64,000 nucleotides of DNA from positions 110,469 to 174,468 of the forward strand of contig NZ_JACJSI010000005.1 in assembly GCF_014698065.1 (NCBI RefSeq). The letters are read 5' to 3'. The DNA is from Nostoc flagelliforme FACHB-838. Its GTDB lineage: Bacteria; Cyanobacteriota; Cyanobacteriia; Cyanobacteriales; Nostocaceae. Under the pieces are notes generated by a model that was not told the origin of the DNA, searched no databases, and saw only the letters and a program-made list of their open reading frames with translations. Positions 52,166 through 61,103 of the stretch are shown piece after piece (positions within the stretch are counted from its first letter, which is position 1; each line of letters starts with the position of its first letter). The translations under genes were made by a program, and so were the position numbers.

Positions 52166-53761
52166 ATGGAAGATAGGCAAGAACAAATTTCGCAAGTGGT
52201 AGTGACTGCTGTGCAGATGCGCAATATTGAAAAGCGGATCTTTGCAGCAGGAATGCCTGTAGTTGCTTTGATGGAAAAGGTGGCGGGATTAATTGCCCGT
52301 CGCATTCTAGAGATTTTTCCAACTCTCCTTCAAAATACTTTCTCGATTCCCCCCTCTTTAAGAGGGTCGCCACAGGCGGGGGGATCTCGTATCGGAATTC
52401 TTGTCGGCCCCGGTCATAATGGTGGCGATGCTTTAGTAGTAGCCCGTGAATTACACTTTCGCGGGTATCAAGTTTGGATTTATTCTCCTTTTTCTAAACT
52501 TAAAGAATTAACTTCGCAGCACTTGCAATATGCCCAGAGTTTGGGCATTTCAATTTATCAAACAATTGAGCAATTGCCAGATTCTGATTTGTTGATTGAT
52601 GGGTTGTTTGGGTTTGGTTTAGAAAGAAACCTGACTGATCCCATTGCCTCTGCAATTAATCAGTTAAATGAATTGTCTGTGCCGATTTATAGTATCGATT
52701 TACCTTCAGGTTTGCACACCGACACAGGCGAAGTATTGGGAACTGCCATTCGCGCCACTCACACATTTTGTTTAGGTTTATGGAAACTAGCTTTTTTTCA
52801 AGATCAGGCGTTGGAGTATCTTGGTAAAGCTGAGTTAATTGATTTTGATATTCCTTTAGCTGATGTAGAAGCTGTTCTCCAAGATGTACCCAGAATTAAA
52901 CGTATTACAGCAGCAAAAGCACTTGCTACTTTACCTTTACCCCGTCCAGCAGTTACTCACAAATATAAAGAAGGACATTTATTGCTGATTTGCGGTTCGC
53001 GGCGCTATGCAGGTGGAGCAATTTTAACTGGTTTGGGTGCTAGGGCTAGTGGTGTAGGAATGCTTTCGATTGCCGTACCCGAATCCCTTAAATCTCTTTT
53101 GGTGTCACACTTGCCAGAAGCGCTAATTGTCGGTTGTCCAGAGACGGAAACTGGAGCGATCGCTCACCTACAACTACCAGAAAATACCGATCTGAGTTCT
53201 TTTAATGCGATCGCTTGTGGCCCCGGTTTAACAAGAGATGCGACCCCCATTGTGCAAGAAGCGATCGCTGTTGATGGCCCTTTGATTCTTGATGCCGATG
53301 GTTTAAATATTCTGGCACAAATGGGAGCGATCGCCACGTTAAAAAAACGCCAAGCGGTAAGCGTACTTACACCCCATACAGGCGAATTCCAACGATTGTT
53401 TCCTGATGTCACCGATACCAAACATGACAGGGTGAAAGCAGTACAAGAAGCTGCCGCGCAAAGTAGTGCAGTAGTGTTATTGAAAGGGGCAAGAACTGCG
53501 ATCGCAAACCCTCAAGGTGGCGTTTGGATTGTTCCTGAAAGCACACCTGCCTTAGCGCGTGGTGGTAGTGGCGACGTATTAACTGGACTACTGGGCGGAC
53601 TCTTAGCGCAAGCAGCAACTAAACAGATTCCTGTAGAAGATATTGTGGTAACTGCTGCTTGGTGGCATTCACAAGCAGGTATAATAGCCGCCCAAGAGCG
53701 TACCGAATTGGGTGTAGATGCGTTTACATTGACACAATATTTGCTAAAAGCTCTAACTTAG
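52166..53761 (+). CDS. nnr: bifunctional NAD(P)H-hydrate epimerase / ADP-dependent dehydratase
   Basis: Repairs NAD(P)H damaged by hydration: the N-terminal domain epimerises the hydrate, the C-terminal ADP-dependent domain dehydrates it. N-part signs are AVQMRNIEKRIFAAGMPV near residue 12 and GPGHNGGDALVVARELHFRG near 78. The C-part has AGGAILTGLGARASGVGML near 285, LTPHTGEFQRLF near 393 and ARGGSGDVLTGLLGGLLAQ near 465. The 531-residue length is normal. A 42-bp repeat (52345-52386) adds 14 residues (PPSLRGSPQAGG) just before the GPGHNGG loop. Confidence 0.93.
   Translation: MEDRQEQISQVVVTAVQMRNIEKRIFAAGMPVVALMEKVAGLIARRILEIFPTLLQNTFSIPPSLRGSPQAGGSRIGILVGPGHNGGDALVVARELHFRGYQVWIYSPFSKLKELTSQHLQYAQSLGISIYQTIEQLPDSDLLIDGLFGFGLERNLTDPIASAINQLNELSVPIYSIDLPSGLHTDTGEVLGTAIRATHTFCLGLWKLAFFQDQALEYLGKAELIDFDIPLADVEAVLQDVPRIKRITAAKALATLPLPRPAVTHKYKEGHLLLICGSRRYAGGAILTGLGARASGVGMLSIAVPESLKSLLVSHLPEALIVGCPETETGAIAHLQLPENTDLSSFNAIACGPGLTRDATPIVQEAIAVDGPLILDADGLNILAQMGAIATLKKRQAVSVLTPHTGEFQRLFPDVTDTKHDRVKAVQEAAAQSSAVVLLKGARTAIANPQGGVWIVPESTPALARGGSGDVLTGLLGGLLAQAATKQIPVEDIVVTAAWWHSQAGIIAAQERTELGVDAFTLTQYLLKALT
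52345..52386. repeat. 42-bp hairpin repeat inserted in frame in nnr
   Basis: The ends GATTCCCCCC and GGGGGGATC pair, and inside is CCCTCTTTAAGAGGG. Its length is a multiple of three, so it adds 14 codons without breaking the frame. Related motifs (ending GTCGTCGTAGGCGG) occur in the MITE at 61595-61777. Confidence 0.75.
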
Positions 53762-53770
53762 TTATTTCCC

Positions 53771-53797
53771 TCGTTCCCAGTCTCCGACTGGGAACGA
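53771..53797. terminator. hairpin between nnr and larC
   Basis: TCGTTCCCAGTC at 53771-53782 pairs over 12 bp with GACTGGGAACGA at 53786-53797, loop TCC. It lies 10 bp after the nnr stop and 16 bp before the convergent larC stop. No U-tract follows, so it may act as a repeat element or as a bidirectional barrier. Confidence 0.6.
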
Positions 53798-53812
53798 AGA
53801 GAACGACGAGAT

Positions 53813-55099
53813 TTAGGCATTAACTAAATACCAACGCTGTAACGCTAACCGTTGAATTTCGCGCCAGGCAATATTATGTTTTCGGGCTAAGTCTGCACAA
53901 TCTTCATATTCTGGCTGCACATTTGCAATAACTTTTTCTGCTGATTGTCCTTTCCATGCTACCTTCACACGCACTTTCCCATATTCCGTTTCCACTTGTT
54001 GAATTTCCCGTTGTAAAATGGCGCGTTGCTGAGTTGTTCGCCGAATGCCCAAAGTAGTGGTTTCTTGAAATAAAACCGTTTCACACCTGAGTAAATTTTC
54101 TGGATGACAAATCACAGTCAGCAAAATTCCCGGACGCGACTTTTTCATACCGATCGCTTGGGTAAAAACATCCAGCGCACCAGCCGCAAATAACGCCTCA
54201 AACACATAGCCAATAGCTTGTGGACTTAAATCATCAATTTGGGTTTCTAATACCGAGATGGTTTCCAAATTTGAGCTAGTTTCTTCATAATCACTGAAAT
54301 TTGACTGTAAACTTGTGCTTTCACCCAACCAGAGGCGTAAAATATTGGGAATGGGTAAATTTATGGTTCCTGCTCCCAGTCCTATCTGCTTGATAGCGAT
54401 CGCAGGTGGTGAACCAAAATCTCTTGCCAAAGTAGTGGCGATCGCGGCTCCTGTTGGTGTGACTAATTCTCTGTCAATGCCATTGCTATAAACTGGACAA
54501 TCCCGCATTTCCCACAGCTTTAATACCGCTGGTACTGGTACTGCCATCTGACCATGTGCAGCCCGAACAGTGCCGCCACCAGTCGGGAACGCCGAGCAGT
54601 AAAGTAAGGGTAATCCTTCCTCGTTGCTCTCAATCCCCAACCAATCCAACCCCAGGCAAGTACCCACAATATCTACGATCGCATCTATAGCACCCACCTC
54701 ATGAAAATGAACTTTTTCAGGAGAAATGCCATGCACTGCCCCTTCTGCTACTGCTAACTGTCGGAATACTGCCAAACTCCAAGCTTCTGCCCGTGATGGC
54801 AACCCCGCTTTGAGGATCATCTGCTCTATTTCTGGCAGGTGTCGTGTGTGATGGTGGCTGTGTTCGCGATCGTGGTGCTGATGATGATCATGATCGTGTA
54901 CTAAATCCACATTGACTTTAGTCGCCTGCTGACCATTACGTTGGACAAGTTCTGCCCTTAACTGATATTCCTGTTCAATACCTAATCCATTGAGTTTTTC
55001 AATTAAATACTCCACAGGAACACCCAAACTTACCAAAGCACCCAGGCACATATCGCCAGAAATTCCTGTCGGACATTGAATATAAGCAATTTTATTCAT
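53813..55099 (-). CDS. larC: nickel-pincer cofactor biosynthesis protein LarC
   Basis: LarC inserts nickel into the pyridinium-thioamide cofactor of lactate racemase and related enzymes. I start at ATG 55097-55099, just before IAYIQCPTGISGDM, the family N-terminus; seven more residues upstream are possible. A His-rich loop DHDHHQHHDREHSHHH near residue 75 is likely the metal store. Later blocks are HFHEVGAIDAIVDIVGTC near 135 and TQIDDLSPQAIGYVFEALF near 285. Length 428 residues is normal. No larA, larB or larE adjoins it, so the target enzyme is unknown. Confidence 0.9.
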   Translation of the reverse strand: MNKIAYIQCPTGISGDMCLGALVSLGVPVEYLIEKLNGLGIEQEYQLRAELVQRNGQQATKVNVDLVHDHDHHQHHDREHSHHHTRHLPEIEQMILKAGLPSRAEAWSLAVFRQLAVAEGAVHGISPEKVHFHEVGAIDAIVDIVGTCLGLDWLGIESNEEGLPLLYCSAFPTGGGTVRAAHGQMAVPVPAVLKLWEMRDCPVYSNGIDRELVTPTGAAIATTLARDFGSPPAIAIKQIGLGAGTINLPIPNILRLWLGESTSLQSNFSDYEETSSNLETISVLETQIDDLSPQAIGYVFEALFAAGALDVFTQAIGMKKSRPGILLTVICHPENLLRCETVLFQETTTLGIRRTTQQRAILQREIQQVETEYGKVRVKVAWKGQSAEKVIANVQPEYEDCADLARKHNIAWREIQRLALQRWYLVNA

Positions 55100-55200
55100 A
55101 ATAAATTTCTCATTTGTCATTGGTTATTAATTACTTCCCCTGCCTCCCCTGCCTCCCCTGCTCCCCCTGCTCCCAGTCCCCAATCCCCACTCACCGAGTT

Positions 55201-55860
55201 ATGGCAAAAATTTTCCCAGTTCATCCGGATAATCCTCAAATTCGCCGAATAGAGGAAATAAAGTCGGCGCTTTCTAGTGGCGCAGTCATGCTTTACCCTA
55301 CTGATACAGTCTATGCGATCGGTTGTGATTTGAATGCCAAGTCGGCGGTAGAACGAGTGCGGCAAATTAAACAGCTAGCAAATGATAAACCACTGACATT
55401 TTTATGTCCCTCGCTTTCAAATGTGGCAACTTATGCCTTCGTAAGTGACACAGCCTATCGGATTATGAAACGCCTGATTCCAGGGCCATACACGTTTTTG
55501 CTCCCAGCTACTAAATTAGTACCGCGATTGGTGCAAAGCCCCAAGCGGAAAACTACTGGAATCAGAGTACCAAACCATACTGTGTGTTTGGAATTGCTGG
55601 CAGCATTGGGTAATCCGATTATTTCAACTTCGGCACATCTGCCACCAGATGAAGCAGATGATGGCATGATTCGGATAGATTCAGAAACGATTCAGTCGCG
55701 GGTAGAGCTATTTGACCGTTTGGATAAGTTGGTAGACATCATTATTGACACTGGCGAGGAACCTACATATCAAGTGTCTACTATCTTAGATATGACCGGA
55801 GACGAAGCAGTAATTATACGGAGGGGTTTAGGTTGGGAAGCAGCAGCAGCATGGGTATAA
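55201..55860 (+). CDS. threonylcarbamoyl-AMP synthase family (Sua5/YciO/YrdC)
   Basis: Makes threonylcarbamoyl-AMP from threonine, bicarbonate and ATP for the t6A37 tRNA modification. Start is ATG 55201, giving 219 residues; an upstream start would add 29 residues translated from C-rich repeat sequence. Motifs: SGAVMLYPTDTVYAIGCD near residue 25, NDKPLTFLCPSLSNV near 58, STSAHLPPDEADD near 142, and VSTILDMTGDEAVIIRRGLG near 190. It is the short YciO/YrdC form without the Sua5 C-domain. YciO members may have another activity. Confidence 0.85.
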   Translation: MAKIFPVHPDNPQIRRIEEIKSALSSGAVMLYPTDTVYAIGCDLNAKSAVERVRQIKQLANDKPLTFLCPSLSNVATYAFVSDTAYRIMKRLIPGPYTFLLPATKLVPRLVQSPKRKTTGIRVPNHTVCLELLAALGNPIISTSAHLPPDEADDGMIRIDSETIQSRVELFDRLDKLVDIIIDTGEEPTYQVSTILDMTGDEAVIIRRGLGWEAAAAWV

Positions 55861-56268
55861 GAATTCAACTTCACAGGCTCACCTCTCCGTTTCGGAAATT
55901 GTGATAAAAACGACTCCAGTTTTCTAATTGTCATACTTAAAGGCGACGTCTACTATGGGCTGTTTGCTGACACAGTGGATATAACAGGATGGTGGCAACA
56001 GTTGGCACAGCAAGGTATTTGACAACTTTGAGAAAATGGTAGGTACTCGTGTGCCAGCGTCAATATAGTGGCTTGTGAAAAAAACCGACACATTGCCAAA
56101 ACTGTAACTCTTTCGTATTTCCTATAGTTTTATATATGAGCTTTAAATGTGAGCATTATATGCGGCAAACCTTGATGGATGAATGCCCAAAGATTCTCCG
56201 GTCAAGGACGGTCTTGATTGCTGTGTCTGCGTTGTAATTACGGTGCAATACTACTACCTGGAAAAGTC
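55861..56268. other. gap upstream of the HetZ-related gene
   Basis: No convincing coding frame. Some stretches keep partial frames (for example near 55950-56010) but none is recognisable. No HetR-type palindrome was seen by eye. Confidence 0.35.
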
Positions 56269-57489
56269 ATGAAAGCTAACGTCGTCAATCTACCAAACTC
56301 TACATCCATTTTTGAGAACCACGTTTCGACTGAAGAATTTTCAGATAGCAGCAGTGATAGCCTGATTGACTTGCTGTGTGAGGAAATGCAAGCGCAAGTA
56401 AAAGCAACACCGAAGTGCGTAGAAGCTTTAGCAAAGCGCATAGCCGTAGAAGTAGAACGCATTTGCGACAAAAGCTCTCGTATCCAAACATCTGGGGAAA
56501 TCAAGTCCTGGCAAATGACGTTGGGAAGGCATCGGATGCAAAAATGCTTACGTTACTACCAACTAGGTTCTAAGCAAGGGCGGGTAGAATTACATAGCAA
56601 TTTGGGTGCTATGGTTTACCGTCATGTAACTATGGCCGGCTCTGAGTTGGGCTTTGATGCTCGTTACAGCCTGATTGAAGATTTTTTACAAGCATTTTAT
56701 ATCGAAGCGATTAAAGCTTTCCGCAGAGAAAACGAACTACCAGAGAATCACACGCCACGTACTCAGCTGCAATTAGCTGAATACATGGCTTTTACAGAGC
56801 AGTATGCCAAACGCCGGATCAATTTACCTGGTGGTGCAAATCAGCAATTAATTATCTTACGGGCCCAAGGTTTTGCTCGTCGTCAGCCCCAAGAAACTAC
56901 CGTGGATATTGAAATGGCGGTAGAGTCTGCTAAGGGTGAAGAAGCAGAATCTTACCAGCGTAACTCGGCGGTGCAACAGCTGCGATCGCAGATGATTGCC
57001 CAAACTAATTTCGATCCATCAGAAGAGTCAGAACGCGATCGCGTCATCACAGAATTAATGAAATATTTGGAGTCTCAAGGTCAATCTGATTGTATGAACT
57101 ACCTCAGCTTGAAACTTCAAGACCTCTCAGCCCCAGAAATTGACCAAATTCTCGGTTTAACTAGCCGTCAGCGCGATTACCTCCAACAACGGTTTAAATA
57201 TCACGTAGAAAAGTTTGCCAAGCAACACCATTGGCAATTAGTACATCAATGGTTAGGTGCGGGTTTAGAGCAAAAGTTGGGTTTATCTTCCCAGCAGTGG
57301 GAAATCTTTGTAAATCAACTCACAGAACAGCAACAGCAAATATTACAGTTAAAAACTGCACGACAAAACGACGTTGCGATCGCTAAAACCATCAAATGCA
57401 CTCCCAAACAGCTACAAAAGCGCTGGACTCAACTTTTAGAACTAGCATGGTCTATCCGCAACGGTCATACTGAAGCTCAGACAGGTTGA
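56269..57489 (+). CDS. HetZ-related regulatory protein
   Basis: The ATG at 56269 follows GGAAAAG and opens with MKANVVNLPNSTSIF; an upstream frame extension is unlikely. The 406-residue protein resembles HetZ and its paralogues, which are DNA-binding regulators of heterocyst differentiation: the pattern GRVELHSNLGAMVYRHV near residue 105, LAEYMAFTEQYAKRRINLPG near 168, and LQDLSAPEIDQILGLTSRQRD near 285. The central part reads like a helix-turn-helix. The close resemblance is to the family, so it may be a HetZ paralogue rather than HetZ itself. Confidence 0.62.
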   Translation: MKANVVNLPNSTSIFENHVSTEEFSDSSSDSLIDLLCEEMQAQVKATPKCVEALAKRIAVEVERICDKSSRIQTSGEIKSWQMTLGRHRMQKCLRYYQLGSKQGRVELHSNLGAMVYRHVTMAGSELGFDARYSLIEDFLQAFYIEAIKAFRRENELPENHTPRTQLQLAEYMAFTEQYAKRRINLPGGANQQLIILRAQGFARRQPQETTVDIEMAVESAKGEEAESYQRNSAVQQLRSQMIAQTNFDPSEESERDRVITELMKYLESQGQSDCMNYLSLKLQDLSAPEIDQILGLTSRQRDYLQQRFKYHVEKFAKQHHWQLVHQWLGAGLEQKLGLSSQQWEIFVNQLTEQQQQILQLKTARQNDVAIAKTIKCTPKQLQKRWTQLLELAWSIRNGHTEAQTG

Positions 57490-57797
57490 AATTAAGGCGA
57501 AATCATGACAATTTATCCAATATTCCAGTTATTAGAGAGGTTTGAAAAAATTTAAGAGGCAAAAAGAAAAGGGAATTTCATTACTTTTATAACTTCCCTG
57601 AATTAGTAACTCGCCTTATCCAAATTATTAATACATTTGTATTTATTTAGTACAGAAGTACCAATATTTTCCGATTTTTCATGCATTAATTCAACCTTGT
57701 TTAGTCAAAATCAAAAATTCATATTAAGCAACTGACCCTTTTTTACTACTTCTGTGAAATCCTGTAATAAGCAGGACTTTTGGCAGAGGGATTGAGG
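57490..57797. other. gap upstream of the PD-(D/E)xK nuclease gene
   Basis: AT-rich with no gene. A small hairpin AATCCTG-TAATAA-GCAGGACTT lies about 20 bp before the nuclease ribosome site. It may be a control element for the nuclease. Confidence 0.4.
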
Positions 57798-58274
57798 ATG
57801 GCTCTGACTCAAGGCGGACGGGCAAATAAGTCTGGAAATATTTTAGAAAGAAATGTAGAAGCAATTTTGACTGGGCATAATTATTTCCAAGTCGGGAACT
57901 ATGTCCCAAAAGAATTTATACTAAATGCTGCTTTATTGCCAAAGCGTTATGGAAAAGAAGTTTATATTGGAACTGGAATTTATCATACCGCTCTGAAGGT
58001 GGATTTTTATGTTGTTGGCTTACCTGCAATGCCATCTGGTTTAATTTTCGAGTGCAAATGGCAAGAAAGCCCCGGTTCGGTTGATGAAAAGTTTCCTTAC
58101 TTAAACATGAACATCCAGAACTATTATCCTGCACCAACTATCGTCATCTTAGGCGGTGAAGGTATGCGAGAAGGCGCAAGTAAATGGCTAAAAGCAAGAG
58201 TTAATGATAACCATAATTTATTAGCAGTTTATAGCTTAGATAGATTCATTGCTTGGGCTAATAAAAATCTTTAA
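57798..58274 (+). CDS. PD-(D/E)xK nuclease, putative restriction enzyme
   Basis: Start ATG at 57798 has AGAGGG 7 bases upstream; 158 residues follow. The catalytic pattern is ALKVDFYVVG then SGLIFECKWQESPGSVDEKF, giving Asp...Glu-x-Lys (D, E, K in KVDF and ECK). The N-terminus MALTQGGRANKSGN, with NILERNVEAIL, fits small restriction-type nucleases. It ends in a 17-bp overlap with the convergent adenine methylase, which would protect its target. Specificity is unknown, probably the sequence methylated by that enzyme. Confidence 0.78.
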   Translation: MALTQGGRANKSGNILERNVEAILTGHNYFQVGNYVPKEFILNAALLPKRYGKEVYIGTGIYHTALKVDFYVVGLPAMPSGLIFECKWQESPGSVDEKFPYLNMNIQNYYPAPTIVILGGEGMREGASKWLKARVNDNHNLLAVYSLDRFIAWANKNL

Positions 58275-59103
58275 AAGATGTAATTAAGAGTTCGTTAATC
58301 ATACCTCTATTTTTTATATTTGAGTTAATTGATCGGGCTGCTTTGATTTGATAGATTTCAAAATTAATATCAGTATAATTTTTTTTAATAAACTCACTAT
58401 CAGAATTACATACCATAACTTTGACACCACGACTTGCTAACTCTGCACAAGTATCTCTTAAAATTTCTTGGTCTTTTTTACTAAAACAATTTTGACTATA
58501 AGCAGTAAAATAGCTAGTCTCACTGAGAGGATGGTAGGGCGGGTCAAAAAATATAAAGTCATCACTGCTAGTCGCATGATTTAGGACTTCTGTAAAATCT
58601 GCTTGTTTAATTTCTGCATGAGAAAGCCCTTCTGAGGCTGCTTTTAGTAAAACCTCAGAACAAATATTGGGATTTTCATATCTGCCTAAAGGCACATTAA
58701 ATTTTCCCTGTGAGTTGACTCGATAAAGACCATTAAAACAAGTCTTATTAAGATAAATTAGACGAGCAGCTTTTTCTATGTCAGTTCCCCCAGAGTGGTT
58801 TCGGATGCTATAGTAATAATCTTTATTATGTCTAATTTGATGCTCTTTCAATAGAGAAATTAATTCCTCAACATGATCTCTAACACAACAATAAGTGTTA
58901 ATTAATTCGGCATTAATATCAGTTAAAACTGCTGCGGTTGGTTGGAGATAGAAAAAAACAGCGCCACCACCTAAAAATGGTTCATAGTAATTTTTATAAC
59001 TTTTGGGAAAATAAGGAATATATTGCTGTATCAACCTACTTTTACCCCCTGCCCACTTCAAAAATGGACGCGGGCTAGTTTCCTTGGGGATTTGAATTAC
59101 CAT
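58258..59103 (-). CDS. Dam-type DNA adenine methylase
   Basis: 281-residue N6-adenine methyltransferase of the alpha (D12) class, motif order FLKWAGGKSRLIQQY (motif X), EPFLGGGAVFFYL (I), then IFFDPPYHPLSETSYF (IV, DPPY). It resembles the DmtA group of Nostoc/Anabaena that methylates GATC. GATC lies inside HIP1 (GCGATCGC), which is abundant in this window. It converges with and overlaps the nuclease gene, so it is likely the protective partner. GATC specificity is inferred from resemblance. Confidence 0.88.
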   Translation of the reverse strand: MVIQIPKETSPRPFLKWAGGKSRLIQQYIPYFPKSYKNYYEPFLGGGAVFFYLQPTAAVLTDINAELINTYCCVRDHVEELISLLKEHQIRHNKDYYYSIRNHSGGTDIEKAARLIYLNKTCFNGLYRVNSQGKFNVPLGRYENPNICSEVLLKAASEGLSHAEIKQADFTEVLNHATSSDDFIFFDPPYHPLSETSYFTAYSQNCFSKKDQEILRDTCAELASRGVKVMVCNSDSEFIKKNYTDINFEIYQIKAARSINSNIKNRGMINELLITSFKDFY

Positions 59104-59268
59104 TTACTTGCAATTTAACTAAAAATAATCGTGACTAAATAAAGCCAATATAACCGACGAAGTAGATTTTATATTAGCTGGCTAATTTTCCAGCCGCATA
59201 GATTACAATTGAGTAGATAAAGCATATCAAAACAAACGTAAGTATATAACAAGGCAGTTTACATTCAG

Positions 59269-59475
59269 ATGTTTGACGGATTTTGGGATAACGTCTTTCG
59301 CTACCCCCGGTACTTAATTAGTATCGTCTTAGGACTGTTTCTGAACACCTTTGCGCCGTTAGTGCCATTGTTGAAGCGTCCAGTCACTTTGATCGCTATC
59401 TTGGGTTTGTTTGTGAGCAGCCTAGTCTTCCTTACTCTCACCCTACGGGCAATGCTGGGCTTGAGTACAATCTAG
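59269..59475 (+). CDS. DUF751 (Ycf33) membrane protein
   Basis: 68 residues with the pattern MFDGFWDNVFRYPRYLISIV, then two hydrophobic helices; the N-terminal NVFRYPRYLIS matches plastid Ycf33. Function unknown. In cyanobacteria it commonly precedes rbfA, as here (123 bp), supporting both calls. Confidence 0.85.
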   Translation: MFDGFWDNVFRYPRYLISIVLGLFLNTFAPLVPLLKRPVTLIAILGLFVSSLVFLTLTLRAMLGLSTI

Positions 59476-59598
59476 ACTAGCGTTATATCGGGGTTATGCC
59501 CCACAGACACTTGTTCTTGGCGTTGCTTTCGCTAAGTAGTGTTTACTCAACTTGCATATATTTTTGTTGTACAACCTCTGTGAGGAGGCGAAATTTTT

Positions 59599-60018
59599 AT
59601 GGCTACAAATCGCCGGGTTTCCCGCGTTGCTGAATTGATCAAACGGGAAGTTAGCCAAATGCTTCTCAACGGCATCAAAGATGACCGTGTGGGTACAGGA
59701 ATGGTAAGCGTTACTGATGTTGATGTTTCTGGCGATCTCCAACACGCCAAAATCTACGTCAGCATCTATGGTACAGATGAAGCTAAGGTAGAAACAATGG
59801 AAGGCTTAAAGTCAGCTACAGGTTACGTCCGTAGCGAACTTGGGGCGCGGGTACGGCTACGTCGTACACCAGAGGTGCTGTTTCTCGAAGATCGCTCCAT
59901 AGAACGCGGTAATAAAGTACTGGCCCTACTAAATCAACTTAACCATGAGCGTCCGCCAGAACATCTGGTAGCACTAGAAGACAGCACTGATGAAAATGAT
60001 GACGAATTTTCCGAATAA
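59599..60018 (+). CDS. rbfA: ribosome-binding factor A
   Basis: Binds the 30S subunit late in assembly, assisting 16S maturation, and is important in cold. The 139 residues show [19 protein letters not shown] at 4-22, [20 protein letters not shown] near 37, and [18 protein letters not shown] near 78. GAGGAGG precedes the ATG by about 10 bases. An acidic tail ([12 protein letters not shown]) is normal for cyanobacterial RbfA. A hairpin terminator follows. Confidence 0.95.
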   Translation: MATNRRVSRVAELIKREVSQMLLNGIKDDRVGTGMVSVTDVDVSGDLQHAKIYVSIYGTDEAKVETMEGLKSATGYVRSELGARVRLRRTPEVLFLEDRSIERGNKVLALLNQLNHERPPEHLVALEDSTDENDDEFSE

Positions 60019-60079
60019 GTAACTAAAACAACAATGTAACTTCAGAACAATTAATCTCAGCAAATCCGCCAAACAGCTT

Positions 60080-60107
60080 ACAGACGTGACCAGATCACGT
60101 CTGTTTT
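60080..60107 (+). terminator. terminator of the DUF751-rbfA unit
   Basis: ACAGACGTGA at 60080-60089 pairs over 10 bp with TCACGTCTGT at 60095-60104, loop CCAGA, followed by TTTTAAT. It is about 60 bp beyond the rbfA stop. Confidence 0.88.
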
Positions 60108-61103
60108 AATGTAACCATAAACCTAATTCAGCGATTCAGTAGTTGTATATATACGCTTTCTGTTTGTCTTAGCCTTCGTTTCGTACTCTAGTACTGTCAC
60201 TTCTCTTACTTCCACAGCGATTGAATATTTTTTTGTCGGAACAGAATAAGGTTGCCAGTCGTCAGATTTCAATTGGGTATTCTGTACGGCTGGCGGATAG
60301 AGCAGCGTAAAGCCTTCTCTTCTCCTTCTCTATCGGACAGGCCGCGCGAACGCGAAGAGCTTCTTTGCCTCTGCTCGTGAATTGTGGCTTCTTCAATTAG
60401 AATTCCCTGATTCCACCTCTTACATAAGATTTATCTAAGGAAAACTGTTTAATGGGAGTGCTGAAATTAACTTGAGTCATTGCGGATTTGCTTAAGAGAA
60501 TGTTAACAGATGCTAGTTTAGAAGCTTTCGTAGTATATTTTAGCCGTTATGTTTTGCAACAGTTTATACCCTAATATCTGACAAATATTCTTGTGTTGTT
60601 TATCCTTAGATAAATACCAGCAGTTCTAGATCCGGTTGTAAGGTGATTAGTTGATATGTAAGCAATGCCTGCGGTGGTCACTGAGCTTTGTCGTACCACT
60701 TGCCTACGGCACGCTCCGCGAACGTAGAAGCAAGCTACGCGCAGCGTCTCGTAGAGAAGTGCGAGCTACGCCTACGTGAAATAAACTTTTCCCACCTACC
60801 AAATCTTGCCTAAAGACAGTAATGGCAAGACTTCCAGACTTGTGGCATCAAAGTCATACAGCTGCCACAGCAGGTTAAGTTAACTACTCGGAATTTTTTT
60901 TGTAAAGCGGATTTTCCATAAATGTCAGGATTCGTTGACTTTCTTAACATATCTTGAGATAATTTTAGGAGATGTAGCGTCAAAATAAAAATAGTTCCGT
61001 ATAGCAAACTACAAAATTCTAGCCACAAGTCTAATTTCTGTAATGTTTGTTCCTAATTATTAAGGGGAACACTATCGTAAGTGTTAATTTGTGAGTAAAA
61101 AAC
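60108..61103. other. long repeat-rich gap
   Basis: No gene is supported. The 33-bp repeat TGTACGGCTGGCGGATAG at 60283-60315 is shared with 37683-37715. At 60727-60757, CAAGCTACGCGCAGCGTCTC and flanks are the inverse of 11554-11585. A short minus-strand frame at 60810-61028 has no coding character. The last 80 bp hold the DUF4327 promoter region. Confidence 0.55.
60283..60315. repeat. 33-bp dispersed repeat, copy 2
   Basis: Matches 37683-37715 with a single A/T difference (GATAGAGCAG here, GATAGTGCAG there). Both are in gene-free DNA. Confidence 0.8.

Noticed and set aside
5327..53761. One operon-like tRNA thiolation system linking the MnmC-like gene, cysteine desulfurase and mnmA
   Set aside because: The genes are far apart, on different strands and with unrelated neighbours; only a pathway link can be claimed.
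60810..61028. 72-residue minus-strand frame
   Set aside because: Hydrophobic and Cys-rich by chance, no ribosome site, in a repeat-rich gap with no neighbour support.
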